NCBI GenBank assembly: GCA_001586965.3
Contig: LUCW03000270.1
Location: forward strand, 1 to 31,784
DNA length: 31,784 nucleotides
From: Sphaeroforma sirkka
Taxonomy: Eukaryota; Opisthokonta; Ichthyosporea; Ichthyophonida
Reading direction: 5' to 3'
A model generated the notes under the pieces. The model was not told where the DNA came from and ran no database searches. It saw only the letters and a program-made list of their open reading frames with translations. The number at the start of each line of letters is the position of its first letter. Positions within the stretch are counted from its first letter, which is position 1. Made by a program: the position numbers and the translations under genes. Positions 9,961-20,546 of the stretch are shown here, one piece after another.

Positions 9961-10189
9961 CTACGCACAATTCTAATATATATGATCCTGGACATGCAGA
10001 TGATTTATCTGATTCTGAACCATCTGCAGTTCGGGGTATATGAAAAAAAAGGCCCAATGCCCGCCTACGGACACTCTCCATCTCTGCCTTCTTGGATACA
10101 TGATCGCCGCACAACGACGATTTGCGCACCGTACACACTAACTCGCTCACCGTGTTCGAGAAACAAAATTTACGCACCATGACCCTATA

Positions 10190-10615
10190 TAACTTCTCGA
10201 CGATACTGTACCCAAGAGTATTTCCAAGGCACCCATATCATATGAATGTTCCATCTGGTCCGCCGCCATCGACCACGAGCGCAAAGATCACTCTGCAACC
10301 AACTTGCCGATGTCAGTCTTATATATCATGTTCCTTCTCTCGCAAAAAGTATTCATTCTGAATATATATTAACAAGAAAACCGACGAGAACAGCGATATT
10401 ACATTCATAAAGCTCAATTCTTTCTGGGATACATATGCCCCACCGCGTCGTCTACTATACTCTAGACTTTCCACGTCATTGCAGCCTTCCAAAATCGAAT
10501 TGTCCACCATTTTGACGTCAACATTGCCTATATATACCATATATTGAACACTCCTGGTCATATGTATCCGCAGAAGGATAGTGTAGAACTTGGCAACTAC
10601 TAGAGTACAATGCAG
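10190..10615 (+). pseudogene. Copia-B RT, 5' fragment (decayed)
   Basis: The plus strand encodes the start of a copia RT through several frames: VPKSISKAPISYECSIWSAA matches the opening block (P..I.......WxxAxxxE), and 10497-10600 encodes HFDVNIAYIYHILNTPGHMY, the Q-x-D-V-x-x-A-F/Y fingers/palm motif followed by the IYM-x-x-P position. Stops and frameshifts interrupt it throughout. It continues at 11095 after an inserted LTR. Similarity is by eye and the divergence is large, so this is an old copy unrelated to Copia-A or Copia-C. Confidence 0.5.
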
Positions 10616-10685
10616 TAGACTTTATTTAATAAAGTGCAAATGTGTATATTTATTTATGACCTCACCTTTGGTTTTATATCTAAGG

Positions 10686-11056
10686 TGTTTATGCTAGTGT
10701 TCAGCCGCTTGGGCTGGCCAGGTTGAAAACTCATATGGTCAGTATGAGAAACCTTATGCGGAACACTTAAATACTTCGTTCTTTTATATTTCAACTTCTC
10801 TGCAACTAAATCTCACCCTGATCACATGATGCCTTTGCGCATAGGTTGTGACTCACATAGAACCGCAGCTATTGTTAGAATGTTGCGGTTGACAGGCTTA
10901 ATCCACTCTCGGGAATCGGTTGAGAAACTTAATCTGCTCTCGGAAGTCGGTTAAGTGATAACTCAACTCTTGAGAGTAATTTGAGCAACTTGATTAGCTC
11001 TCGGGAGTGAGCTGACTCTAATGACTTCCATAAATCAAAGATGTTTCCTTGCTGTA
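10686..11056 (+). mobile_element. Gypsy-F-type LTR (solo or partial)
   Basis: Starts TGTTTATGCTAGTGTTC and matches the LTR that follows the gypsy integrase at 31525-31784, up to the last base of the window. Compared with that copy it carries about 150 extra bases after GAAACCTTATG (10756 to about 10905). It contains degenerate repeats of a CTCTCGGGARTCGGTTGAG motif. Its true 3' end must lie between 11057 and 11103, because copia coding resumes there. It is preceded by CTAAGG, close to the CTAAAGG found before the 31525 copy. It splits the Copia-B RT. Confidence 0.7.
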
Positions 11057-11094
11057 AAATCTGGCCCGAGACCTTTAGTCTCTCAGTAACCACG

Positions 11095-11377
11095 CCCTAA
11101 ATATCGTTTTCAGGCTTCTCATGGGTCACTACGGCCTTTAACAAGCCGGTCGTCTCTGAATACCGGACATTGGTCGTACACTTCACCACCTGGAATTTCA
11201 ACAGAGTGCACAATACAAAAATATTGGGCTCCATACCGATCGTGACATCTTGCTCGAAATTTACGTAGACGAAGTCGTCCAGTAACCCAGGATTGTTTAC
11301 CAAGCATAAAATGTCGGTCAAACACCGGAGGCTCAACAAGGTTTATTCCAGCATCAACCAAGGAGAGAATCTAAAGT
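11095..11377 (+). pseudogene. Copia-B RT, middle fragment (palm, YVDE)
   Basis: The plus strand encodes VFRLLMGHYGL, a TAA where copia has Lys, QAGRL, then a TGA where copia has Trp: the LYGLKQAxRxW motif with two nonsense changes. After HHLEFQQSAQYK comes DILLEIYVDEVVQ, the catalytic motif with the second Asp changed to Glu (YVDE). A frame change then gives LNKVYSSINQGE, the position before the LG-x-x-I block. The fragment ends where LTR sequence begins at about 11378. It is clearly dead but unmistakably RT. Confidence 0.65.
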
Positions 11378-11384
11378 CAGAGAG

Positions 11385-11565
11385 AGACACAGAAATATTA
11401 CAGATGGAAATTAATCTCGGAGCCGAAGTGCCGGGAGTACGGAAACATCATTATAGAAAATCTCTGATGGGCATAAGGGCATCTTTAAATATCGGAGGAG
11501 TATAATCTAAACGTATAAGGCCAAAGATTACAATGAAAGCCACGATCAGTTGAAGACGTGGCGAC
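11385..11565 (+). mobile_element. Truncated LTR copy (family E)
   Basis: About 180 bp matching 11682-11864 of the complete LTR next door (from GACACAGAAATATTACAG to GACGTGGCGAC). It lacks roughly the first 108 and last 123 bp, and is followed by ATAAAGGA and then the complete LTR. With 3-418 this makes three copies of this core. Confidence 0.8.
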
Positions 11566-11573
11566 ATAAAGGA

Positions 11574-11987
11574 TGTCACAAGCAAGAATCATAATTTTTT
11601 CTAAGTCTAATTTTTGGCCACATATTCGAAGCAGACCTCAGGATCAATTTTTTAGGAAGCCTGGATTCCGTCAAACTGCAGGACACAGAAATATTACAGA
11701 TGGAAATTAATCTCGGAGCCGAAGTGCCGGGAGTACGGAAACATCATTATAGAAAATCTCTGATGGGCATAGGGGCATCTCTAAATATCGGAGAAGTACA
11801 ATCCAAACGTATAAGGCCAAAGATAACAATGAAAGCCACGATCAGTTGAAGACGTGGCGACAATGCCTTTGGATTGGATCATAGATTAAGTGAGAGCCTT
11901 TTTAACCTTAAGAGGTGTTTTTTTTATGGCTCAAGGATCACGAGTCCAATACATATAAAAGCAGGGACTCGAATCAAATAAATGACA
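11574..11987 (+). mobile_element. LTR (family E), complete
   Basis: Runs from TGTCACAAGC to AAATGACA (TGTCA/TGACA ends), 414 bp, with ATATAAAAG at about 11952 and AATAAA at 11978. Inverted sister copy at 3-418. The flanking pentamers (AAGGA and CCTAT) do not match, so there is no target-site duplication around it as a solo LTR. It interrupts the Copia-B RT, which resumes at about 12079. Confidence 0.75.
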
Positions 11988-12078
11988 CCTATTCACTTAA
12001 AACTTAAAACACTTCAAGATACTTCAATATTTGAGATCAATAATCTCTGACTTGCGGAACGAAGAACCTTAGCTTTGC

Positions 12079-12960
12079 GTGTCACCTAGTATGCCTCTAA
12101 ATATATCAACACCCTCCGGTACTATCGCTATAATGCAAGATGCGTACATCGAACACACGGGTCGAACATTCCAGACCTTAACTGACGCTCCCAACCAAAT
12201 TCCCAGCACTGACGCTCACCCGGGTACTCTTACTGGCAGTTTATTTCATGGCAAATACCGTAAGCTACTCGGAGCTCCTGGGTTTGCAGCCGATATGACT
12301 AGACCCGACATTGCGTGTGCCCTAAACCAACTTGCCGCCTTAAGCGTCGCCCCACTTTTTCCCAGTAAGACGCTCTCACCCGGATATTACACTACTTGCT
12401 GACTACCAAAACTCTTGCTCGCTAGTACACTGTTGCCTTTGATTTCCGAACGGTTGCCCACCATTTAACAGCCATTCCAACTGGGGCTCCTGCCCACTCA
12501 CCCGTCAGTCACACACAGGGACCGTCATTTGTATCAGCAGCACCCCTATTCACTGGTGAAGCCAGAAATAGAATACGATCAGCATCAGTTTCACTGAGGC
12601 TGAATACATACCCTCCTCTAAGATATAACGGGACATGCCCTAGTCGGATACGGTCTGAATGCTTTAGGACACTCCATCTCTCACGCTACTCATCTCCATG
12701 TCGATAATCAATCGGCCATCAAGGCTGGCTATGGACACGGGCACGGCTAAGGGTAAAGGTTCGCGCACACTCCATTCGTGTCTGCGCGAAACAGGGCATG
12801 ATTCCATATACACAGTAGTGTCGCGAGGTGCGAGACGACCCTGAACTTACACGATATGACTCGCTGTCTACAACTCGATGACTCGTCGAATCCTACAGTC
12901 ATATCGACAAAAAACCCCTACGAAATTACCCTGTGCATAGACTGACTTATCTATCCGGAT
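12079..12960 (+). pseudogene. Copia-B RT C-terminus and RNase H (decayed)
   Basis: The first 107 codons are open: NISTPSGTIAIMQDAYIE matches the LG-x-x-I...I-x-Q-x-x-Y-I block after the palm, and YRKLLGAPGFAADMTRPDIA matches the YRxLVGxLxYLxxxTRPDI block. After a frame loss at about 12350, RNase H pieces follow in other frames: SVSLTEAEYIPSSK (the STEAEYIA motif, near 12585) and HVDNQSAIKAGYG (the DNxxAI motif, near 12690). Together with 10190-10615 and 11095-11377 it reconstructs one copia RT-RNase H in order, split by LTR insertions. Confidence 0.65.
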
Positions 12961-13487
12961 TACAACTCGCCCCGACACTTCTTATGTAGCGCCATACGAA
13001 GATAATACGACATAGAATGTATTAGTATTAGTAGAACGAAAGTGACAATTCGTCATATGCAAAATCAGAAAGATACACTGACCTATATTTTAGGACAGGT
13101 AATTTTGATTGTGCGAGGGATACAAAAACGACCACACACATACTTTCGATATGCAACCCCATAATATGCAGCTATAGTGTATCCTGCAGAAAAAATATAC
13201 CTGCAAGTGACCTCAATTCTTCATAGGTACACTTGAATGCAAGTTTTTTTGGGTCTGCGTATCAACGGGAGCTACTCATAGATCATAAGAGTATGGACTA
13301 TCCGACAGAAATGACCGCTTACATCTGTGATAATAGATATATATATTTGACCGCCGAACACTTTATAAATCATTATAGACCTAGTATATCTATCACCGCT
13401 ATTAACCAAAAGACTGATACAAGTTAATTTTTTTAAATTCGAGAATGCTTGATGTCATGTATTACGGTCAAAATAGGTCTTAATGTG
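12961..13487. other. Region without recognisable features
   Basis: AT-rich sequence with one 64-codon open frame (13233-13427) that has no recognisable domain. Nothing else seen. Confidence 0.5.
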
Positions 13488-13611
13488 ATGCACTCAGGAG
13501 CAAGGGAAATGATTGGGGATGCACTCAGGAGCAAGGGAAATGATTGGGGATGCACTCAGGAGCAAGGGAAATGATTGGGGATGCACTCAGGAGTAAGGTA
13601 AATGATTGGGG
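13488..13611. repeat. 31-bp minisatellite, 4 copies
   Basis: Four head-to-tail copies of ATGCACTCAGGAGCAAGG plus AAATGATTGGGG type (31 bp). The first three are identical; the fourth has two substitutions (GAGTAAGGTAAA). Confidence 0.95.
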
Positions 13612-13702
13612 TTTAGATTGTATTGGAATACGAATTGTGACTTACCACGACGTCAAAAAACTGCAAATGATATATCATCGATTAAACAGAACAATACCAA
13701 CA

Positions 13703-13774
13703 AGGGAATTAACTCAGTGGTAGAGTGTGTGCTTCGCATGTACAAAGTCGGGAGTTCAATCCTCTCATTCTCCA
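13703..13774 (+). tRNA. tRNA-Ala (anticodon CGC)
   Basis: A 72-nt cloverleaf related to the two tRNA-Ala(TGC) genes. Anticodon loop TTCGCAT (anticodon CGC); stem TGTGC/GTACA with one G:U. D loop is one base shorter (AGTGGTA). T arm GGGAG/CTCTC around TTCAATC. G3:U70 is present; position 1:72 is A:C, a mismatch. TTTT follows two bases after the discriminator base, a good Pol III terminator. No CCA is encoded. It lies just before the AT-repeat region. Confidence 0.8.
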
Positions 13775-13834
13775 CTTTTCATTCGCCATTTTTTTTCTCT
13801 TCGAATAATTGATGGTCGCCAAAAAGTTCCACAC

Positions 13835-14130
<296 letters not shown>

Positions 14131-15015
14131 TTATACAATATATATATAATGGCATATAATATACATACATATATAATATGCATACATACATATAATCATA
14201 TACAATATGTTGTATGTTACATGCTGTATATGCTATTATATGCCAACATGTATGCATGTACAACATATTATATGACATATATGGTATGCATGTATATGCA
14301 TAACATAATTGCATATGCATATACACATGCATATGTGCCATGCATTAATATACACAATAATATTAACAATAATGTTATTGCAATACATATGTATACATTA
14401 TACATATATGTAATAATATATCATATATGGTTATATATATACATGTATTACACAATAATATTGTATTATTACATATTACATTAATAACAATATTAATAAT
14501 AATAATGCTGCCTTATTATAATATATATTCACATTAATGGATATTAATAACATATTAATAATATGCATAATATATGCACCATATGCATTAATACACATAA
14601 TAATACATTGTGCTGTATTATTATAATATTATTATATATTATATGTAATATTAATTAATCAATAATATTAATATATGTAAACAATTATATTGTTATAATA
14701 ATTATTATTACATGCATTATTATTATGTACAATACATACACATTGCAATATGTGGCATATGTAATATAATATTAATATTGTTATGCAATATATATATAAT
14801 ATGTTATAATAATAATAATACTATATGGCAGCTATATAATATACACACAATACATACATACATTATATCAACAATATAAACATGCACATGCATATACATT
14901 GCGTATATATTATATATATTACATATGCATACACATGTATTATACATAGCCATTGGCCATTATACATACATATATGGTATAACATACATACATATATATA
15001 TTATACATATAATAC
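14131..15015. repeat. Degenerate AT-repeat-derived low-complexity DNA
   Basis: About 880 bp made mostly of alternating purine-pyrimidine steps (ATGCAT, ACATATGT, GTATATGC), almost without CpG and with few homopolymers. It looks like an old (AT)n tract in which A-to-G and T-to-C transitions have accumulated. No coding evidence. Confidence 0.7.
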
Positions 15016-15240
<225 letters not shown>

Positions 15241-15321
15241 TATGTATAGGGTTTATGGTTTCGGGTTTTTGTAAAGATACATGTATATATATGTAGTAAA
15301 ATTCCCTTAAACCACTATCAG

Positions 15322-15472
15322 TGTGGAGTTAGAATTATTAGTTTACAATTAATTCACACCAGGTGAATTATTTGTAGACCACGTATATAATCAAATATAA
15401 GAATAAATACACCGCACTGAGCCTCAGGAGACTCAGTAGGTTTTAGTATCGTATTTTGATGTGTTTACTACA
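15322..15472 (-). mobile_element. 150-bp LTR-like sequence, copy 1
   Basis: Homologous to 26693-26845 and 27797-27945. It has TG...CA ends on either strand, an AT-rich TATAAG/AATAAA core and the palindromic element ACTGAGCCTCAGGAGACTCAGT. Strand is given by the other two copies, which lie between minus-strand gypsy pieces. Sequence just left of it (GTAGTAAAATTCCCTTAAAC, 15293) resembles sequence near 26560, hinting that more of the element is present in rearranged form. Confidence 0.55.
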
Positions 15473-15663
15473 TTTTCACGACTAGTTCCTTTAGGTGTAT
15501 TATTCGATTTTATCTCGAGTATATTAGTGGACGGAGAAATTCGTTTTATTGACAAGTTACAGAAGTTGATCTCCCTCAGAACCGGATAACTGAAAGGAGC
15601 TTGCAAATTACGACAGGAGCAAAGTCTTCTTAGCACAGATAAGTGAAAAGAAGCCCCCACCTT
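15473..15663. other. Unassigned sequence beside the LTR-like repeat
   Basis: Unique in the window. A 75-codon minus frame (15660-15433) runs from here into the LTR-like repeat, but its composition gives no family match. Confidence 0.3.
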
Positions 15664-16385
<722 letters not shown>

Positions 16386-17019
16386 ACAACCATTCATTCT
16401 TCTTTTGATTTTTTTTTAATCCATCTTCGGTTCGAAAATCCAGATACTTCAATTCCAATGCGATTTTTTCAGGCCGTCGTTGTTGGCAATCAAGGCCTCC
16501 CTCTGACTAATTAGCAGCCCATAGGACGTTTGAACAATGTTTTGACTGGCCTAGTCAGTCCGCACAACTCGAACATGATGAAGTATCTCAGTTAGGGGTA
16601 TAGAAGAACGTAATTTTGGCGTAGAGAAGGTCGATATGGCAGATTTTCATAGGTGTGGACGAGTACAGCGACGACAATGGGTAGTAAGAGGTGATCAAGA
16701 AAAGCAGGTAGCAATGTAGAATCGACAGTGTCAAGCGACGTAGAATGGAAACGAGTGAATTAGCGCGCGTGAGACAGGTAGCAATGCAGAAGAGGAGCTA
16801 GGCACAGTTTGGGAGAAACTGAGACAGCAAGAATGCAATTTCAACTCGTATTTTCAGCAAATATCAACTACTGGAGCAAGTTTTGGTAATCAATTGGCTA
16901 GACGAAAAGACTGGCATGGTTAGAAGAGCGATTTTTCGAAAATATCTCCGAGTCGAATGTTTGGCCATCGTTGCATGCGCGAACTTCGATGGTCACGAAA
17001 GTATAGAAAAAAAATATAT
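16386..17019. other. Region without firm features
   Basis: Moderate GC, only short open frames. It may contain more of the decayed copia polyprotein whose tail follows (for example GNQGLPLT near 16485 recalls the DNQxAL RNase H motif), but I cannot support it. A short motif AGGTAGCAATG occurs twice (16707, 16775). Confidence 0.3.
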
Positions 17020-17097
17020 ATATAATTTTTATCACGGATTATCGAACCCACGACCAACACACAACTAGCAGACATATTAACCGATGTTAAAGGCTAG
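17020..17097 (+). pseudogene. Copia RNase H C-terminal scrap (Copia-D)
   Basis: Encodes IIEPTTNTQLADILTDVKG and a TAG. This matches the last motif of copia polyproteins (P-T-x-x-Q-L-A-D-I-L-T-K-x), in the right place just before a stop. It differs clearly from Copia-A (DEMTADALTKAL), so it is a separate lineage. Upstream RNase H is too decayed to outline. Confidence 0.5.
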
Positions 17098-17870
17098 AAT
17101 AGATATATATATATATATTTATATACTTGAATTTTCATTTTAGAGGAAGTCAACGTAAGTGAATCAGCCGTGGGACCAGCAAGTAGCATGGTACGGTGGA
17201 ATGATTGTTGGTGAAAACTAAGGAGAACGAGAACGTTATCGCCGACGTATAAGGCGAATCGTCAAGATGCAGCGGACTCTTGCAAGGAACAGAAGAAATA
17301 GTACCTGCAAGAGTAGACAGCACTTGTCAGGCATCGTGCAAGTACACTCAAGTTGGTTTGAATAGGGAATTTGTTTTTGGTTTTCCAACTTCAAAACCGA
17401 TGTAATTACCTTGGGCTTCAAGGTTATACTTGTGAACCTTGACCTGAACTTCCTGGCTGCAGGCCTCGGGGTTGATTTTATGTTGGAGTACAGTGGTCCG
17501 ACGGTTGGATTAAAGGAGCATTCAGAACGCTAGAACACGACAGGCGGTTGATCATTGAACACGCTTTGAGTCTATCAGCAACTCTTAATTACTCCTATAG
17601 GCAGAGCAATGGAGGGCAAAACGAGTATTCTTTTACAAAAACCAACCCAAACAAAATGATTAGCAATCATTAAGGAGCAAGGTGTATTCGAGCGCAACGA
17701 GTTTCCGGGAACCCGCAAGCAGACCTCGTAGACATCAACATGATTCAATGATAATTAGCTATTTTTCGCATCACGAAAGGAAGACGGCGGAAGAAAGTGT
17801 GTAACACAAATAGCTGAGTTCAACTATTATATAATAGCCAACACTCCTTCAATCTGGACCAACTATTCAT
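17098..17870. other. Region without recognisable features
   Basis: Contains a short TA tract (17101-17121) and a 61-codon minus frame (17421-17236) without recognisable domains. Nothing else seen before the Copia-C LTR. Confidence 0.4.
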
Positions 17871-18308
17871 TGTAGAAAAATCATATTGTCAAAGGTGAAC
17901 GATGTTCAAGTGTTGGACTCAGACCTAGTCCATCGAGGAACCAATTATCTATATGTTGTGTTTACGAATGTGTTTTGTACGCCGATTGTGTTTGATCTAT
18001 TATATGTGTAATTTTGTTACAGGTATCATTTGATAGGAAATGCTTTTCCCTTTCATATGACACCTTATTCAAGTTGTTTAGGTGAATATTCATTGAGTTA
18101 TGAGTCTTAGAAGTTTAAGTGTATTTGAAGAAATTGTGTTTGTATTTTTAGAGATGGAATCTAAAAATAGACCGCGCACGTCCGTTGGAATTTCTTTGGC
18201 AAAGGAAATTTTCGAGCCAAAAGGGCCGTTCAATTTTGACGAAAAATAGTATAAATACTGAGTACAAAAGTAAATAAAGAGCACCTTCACAGAGTTGAAA
18301 AATTAACA
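17871..18308 (+). mobile_element. Copia-C 5' LTR (plus copy)
   Basis: 438 bp from TGTAGAAAAATC to GAAAAATTAACA, the plus-strand counterpart of the LTR at 25970-25519. Both are followed immediately by the same primer-binding-site-like sequence, which fixes the 3' edge. AGTATAAATAC at about 18249 and AATAAAG at about 18274 are likely promoter and polyadenylation signals. No target-site duplication can be checked because no matching plus-strand 3' LTR is present. Confidence 0.85.
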
Positions 18309-19466
18309 TGGAAGCAGCGGACGGGACTAAAAGCTAGAAAATTTTGGAGACCAAGGACTCGAGTGCCTGAGAGAGAGAGAGAGAAAAAGAGAGAGAGAGA
18401 ACTAGAGAACGCTAATTTAAGAGAGCTAGAGAACGCTAATCTGAGAGAGATTGAGACCACTGATCACCAAACCGAGAGGATGAAGTACGTGGAGCCCAAA
18501 CTGAAGGATGCCACCGGCTACCCGAACTGGAAGTTGAAAATGGAAGCTAAGCTGAAGGAAAAGGCTGTCTTCAATGCCGCTACAGACCGTGAGAGGGAGA
18601 TTGCCTACTCCATGATTGTCCAGAGCGTTGAAGACAGTTAGTTGTCTTGGATACGTCCGTAACACTGATAACCCTGCAGTTGCCTTGGCCCAGATCGCTA
18701 CCGCAATGAACCGCCAGACGGAGGCCAATCTGGACGCGTTGACTCAGAAGTTAGATAGGATGAAGATGAACGATGGCGAAAATGTTGCTGAACTCGCCGA
18801 CCGATGTGAGATTTTATTTGGCCAGCTTGCAGGTCAGGGGGATGAGTTGACTAACATTCGGAAACGCATATCCTTCATGAATTCCACGTCAGTTTGCGCC
18901 GCTGAAGATTGACTTGAATGCGAAGTTTGCAAACGGAAATCGATTCAGCTATGAGCAAATGAAGGAAGCCGCCATTGTGTTTGAGACTGGACTCGGTATC
19001 TACGATGATGACAACAACGAGGAAGATATCGGTCTTTATGCTAATGGACGATACCCCAAGGGTAACCACCAAGCCCAAAAGGGTCGACGAGGAGGTGGTT
19101 TCGACCGACCAAGAGGTGACTTTGGTAGTAGAGATGGCCGGGAGCTTACTTGTTTCAGTGCCTTAAGCCCGGACATACTCAGGCCAAATTGTCGTGGTAA
19201 GATGGCGTGTTTGAATTGCAAGAAACCAGGGCATATCAAACGAGACTGCCCAGATCTCAACGATGAGAATTATGATGACAATGGCTATTTCGGATTTGGA
19301 TTGATGGCGATCGGTGATAACGGAGATTCCGACAGTGATGATGGTATGCCGGCCTTGATGTGTGATTCCACCGATTCTGATTCTTCCGATGCAGAGAGCA
19401 AATTTGATGATGAATTGGATGCTCCACCCGGGTTGCTATCTGGAGGTTTTTTCATCGGATTATGAA
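18308..19466 (+). pseudogene. Copia-C gag (plus copy)
   Basis: The ATG at 18308-18310 overlaps the LTR/primer-site boundary. The frame reads MEAADGTKS, a TAG (18335), a TGA (18368), then an Arg/Glu repeat with two ELENANLR units, and KYVEPKLKDATGYPNWKLKM, the W-x-x-K block of copia Gag. It shifts frame near 18640 after another TAG and near 18885, then continues to basic RGGGFDRPRGDF. Two CCHC zinc knuckles follow: the first (CFKCLKPGHTQANC in ancestral form) is broken here by indels, the second is intact (CLNCKKPGHIKRDC, about 19207-19248). An Asp/Ser-rich tail ends at TGA 19464-19466. Gag forms the particle and binds RNA. The minus copy shares the TAG at about 18639 and both frameshifts. Confidence 0.8.
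18309..18328 (+). promoter_or_regulatory. Copia-C primer binding site
   Basis: TGGAAGCAGCGGACGGGACT directly after the LTR. It begins TGG as expected for pairing to the CCA end of a tRNA, and is similar by eye to the complement of eukaryotic initiator tRNA-Met (TGGTAGCAGAGGATGG) with a few differences; the primer identity is inference. Confidence 0.6.
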
Positions 19467-19500
19467 GTTCAGGGTGTGGCTCTATCTCAGCTACCGATGA

Positions 19501-19541
19501 ATCGTCATGACATGAGAGACTATAGAGTTAAGTGCAAATGA
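19501..19541 (+). other. 41-bp patch of gypsy gag sequence inside copia
   Basis: The uninterrupted copia sequence (as at 24280-24265, minus) reads CGATGAAGATAAC. Here 41 bp are inserted after CGATGA, ending AAATGA before AGATAAC. The first 34 inserted bases are identical to the start of the Arg/Tyr/Asp-rich gag at 27277-27244 (minus), where copia is joined to gypsy at exactly the same breakpoint. Confidence 0.85.
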
Positions 19542-20546
19542 AGATAACTGTGCTACACTCGATGATGATGACACCTTTGCCGAGGATGATCTACTTGTGG
19601 ATGGATCCGTCACTTCAATCGCTAAAGCTGAATTGGAGAACATAATCAGCGAACAATCGGCGTATGCATTGCTGGGCGTGGGTGATCTGGTCTTATCTGC
19701 TAACGAGCTTGTGGTTGACACAGGTGCCAGCAAGCATGTTGTTGTATTGGAGGATGCTCTGTCTGCAGTGAGACCCTCTAACAAGCGATTGACCGGGCTT
19801 GGCAACACTAAACTGCAAGCAGATGGTGAGGGAGAGTTGCGCGGCTGTCCTGAGACTGGTTTAGCTCTTCTCATTCCTAAGGCGGGTGTTCAACTTTTAT
19901 CCGTACGACAGCTTGTTAAAAACGGCTGGAAGGCGACGTGCGAGAAGAACGACTGCACATTATTTGATCCGCAGGGTTGTTTGGTGAAAGCAACGGTTAG
20001 ACAAGGGCTATACATCGTTTCCCTGAGGGATCTGAAGTCACCCGTGAACCGAACACATTCGGGTACAAAGATTATCGATGAAGATAAGGCCCTTGTGGCA
20101 TCCGATGATGGTGAAGCAGATATGCTCATGTGGCATCATAGACTTGGCCATGTAAGCTTGGAACTGATGAATGAGACAATTGTTTTGCAGGAATGGAGAA
20201 AGTTAGCAGACGTTGGGGTGAGAAGCTTCCCTTCTGTAGAGCTTGCGTGCAAGGCAAGTTGACACGGGCCAGAATTACTCGCAAGTTGGTCCGGTTGAAG
20301 GGTAAACGTAAATTTGTGGTTCTAGAAGTTCCGGGATCGAAGCTGTACGTAGATATCTTCGAGACCTCGAAGACACCGTCACTCACTGGAAAACAATTCG
20401 GTCTCCAGGTTCTTGAGGATGCAACGGACCACTACTGGTGTTTGGGCCTGAAGCACAAGAGTGATGCGACTGCTGCAATGCGTCACTTGCTGGACACTGA
20501 ATTTGCAGTGTTGAAGCGATTCCCGAAGAAGGCTCATAGCGATAGA
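19542..20546 (+). pseudogene. Copia-C protease, pre-integrase and integrase N-part (unit 1)
   Basis: An acidic gag tail leads into the aspartic protease with VVDTGASKHV (catalytic Asp at 19717-19719), then the GAG-pre-integrase zinc motif: HHRLGH at about 20135 with CRAC at 20235-20246. The integrase core follows with its first catalytic Asp in YVDIFETS (20352) and second in HSDR (20541); the catalytic Glu and everything beyond are missing. Protease would cut the polyprotein and integrase insert the cDNA. A frameshift near 20185 (TTGTTTTGCAGG for TTGTTTGCGCAGG) is private to this unit. The coding sequence stops where antisense LTR begins. Confidence 0.8.

Noticed and set aside
11097..11361. 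Two 80-codon minus-strand frames
   Set aside because: Antisense shadows of the decayed copia RT on the plus strand, where the YGL..QAGRL and YVDE motifs fit.
13488..13611. CRISPR-like direct repeats
   Set aside because: The 31-bp units are contiguous with no unique spacers, and the context is eukaryotic; it is a minisatellite.
16883..17068. 61-codon plus-strand frame before the copia tail
   Set aside because: Not in the frame that carries the QLADIL motif and no domain recognisable; not supported as a gene.
18090..18290. 66-codon minus-strand frame in the Copia-C LTR
   Set aside because: Recurs wherever the LTR recurs and spans promoter-like sequence; not a gene.
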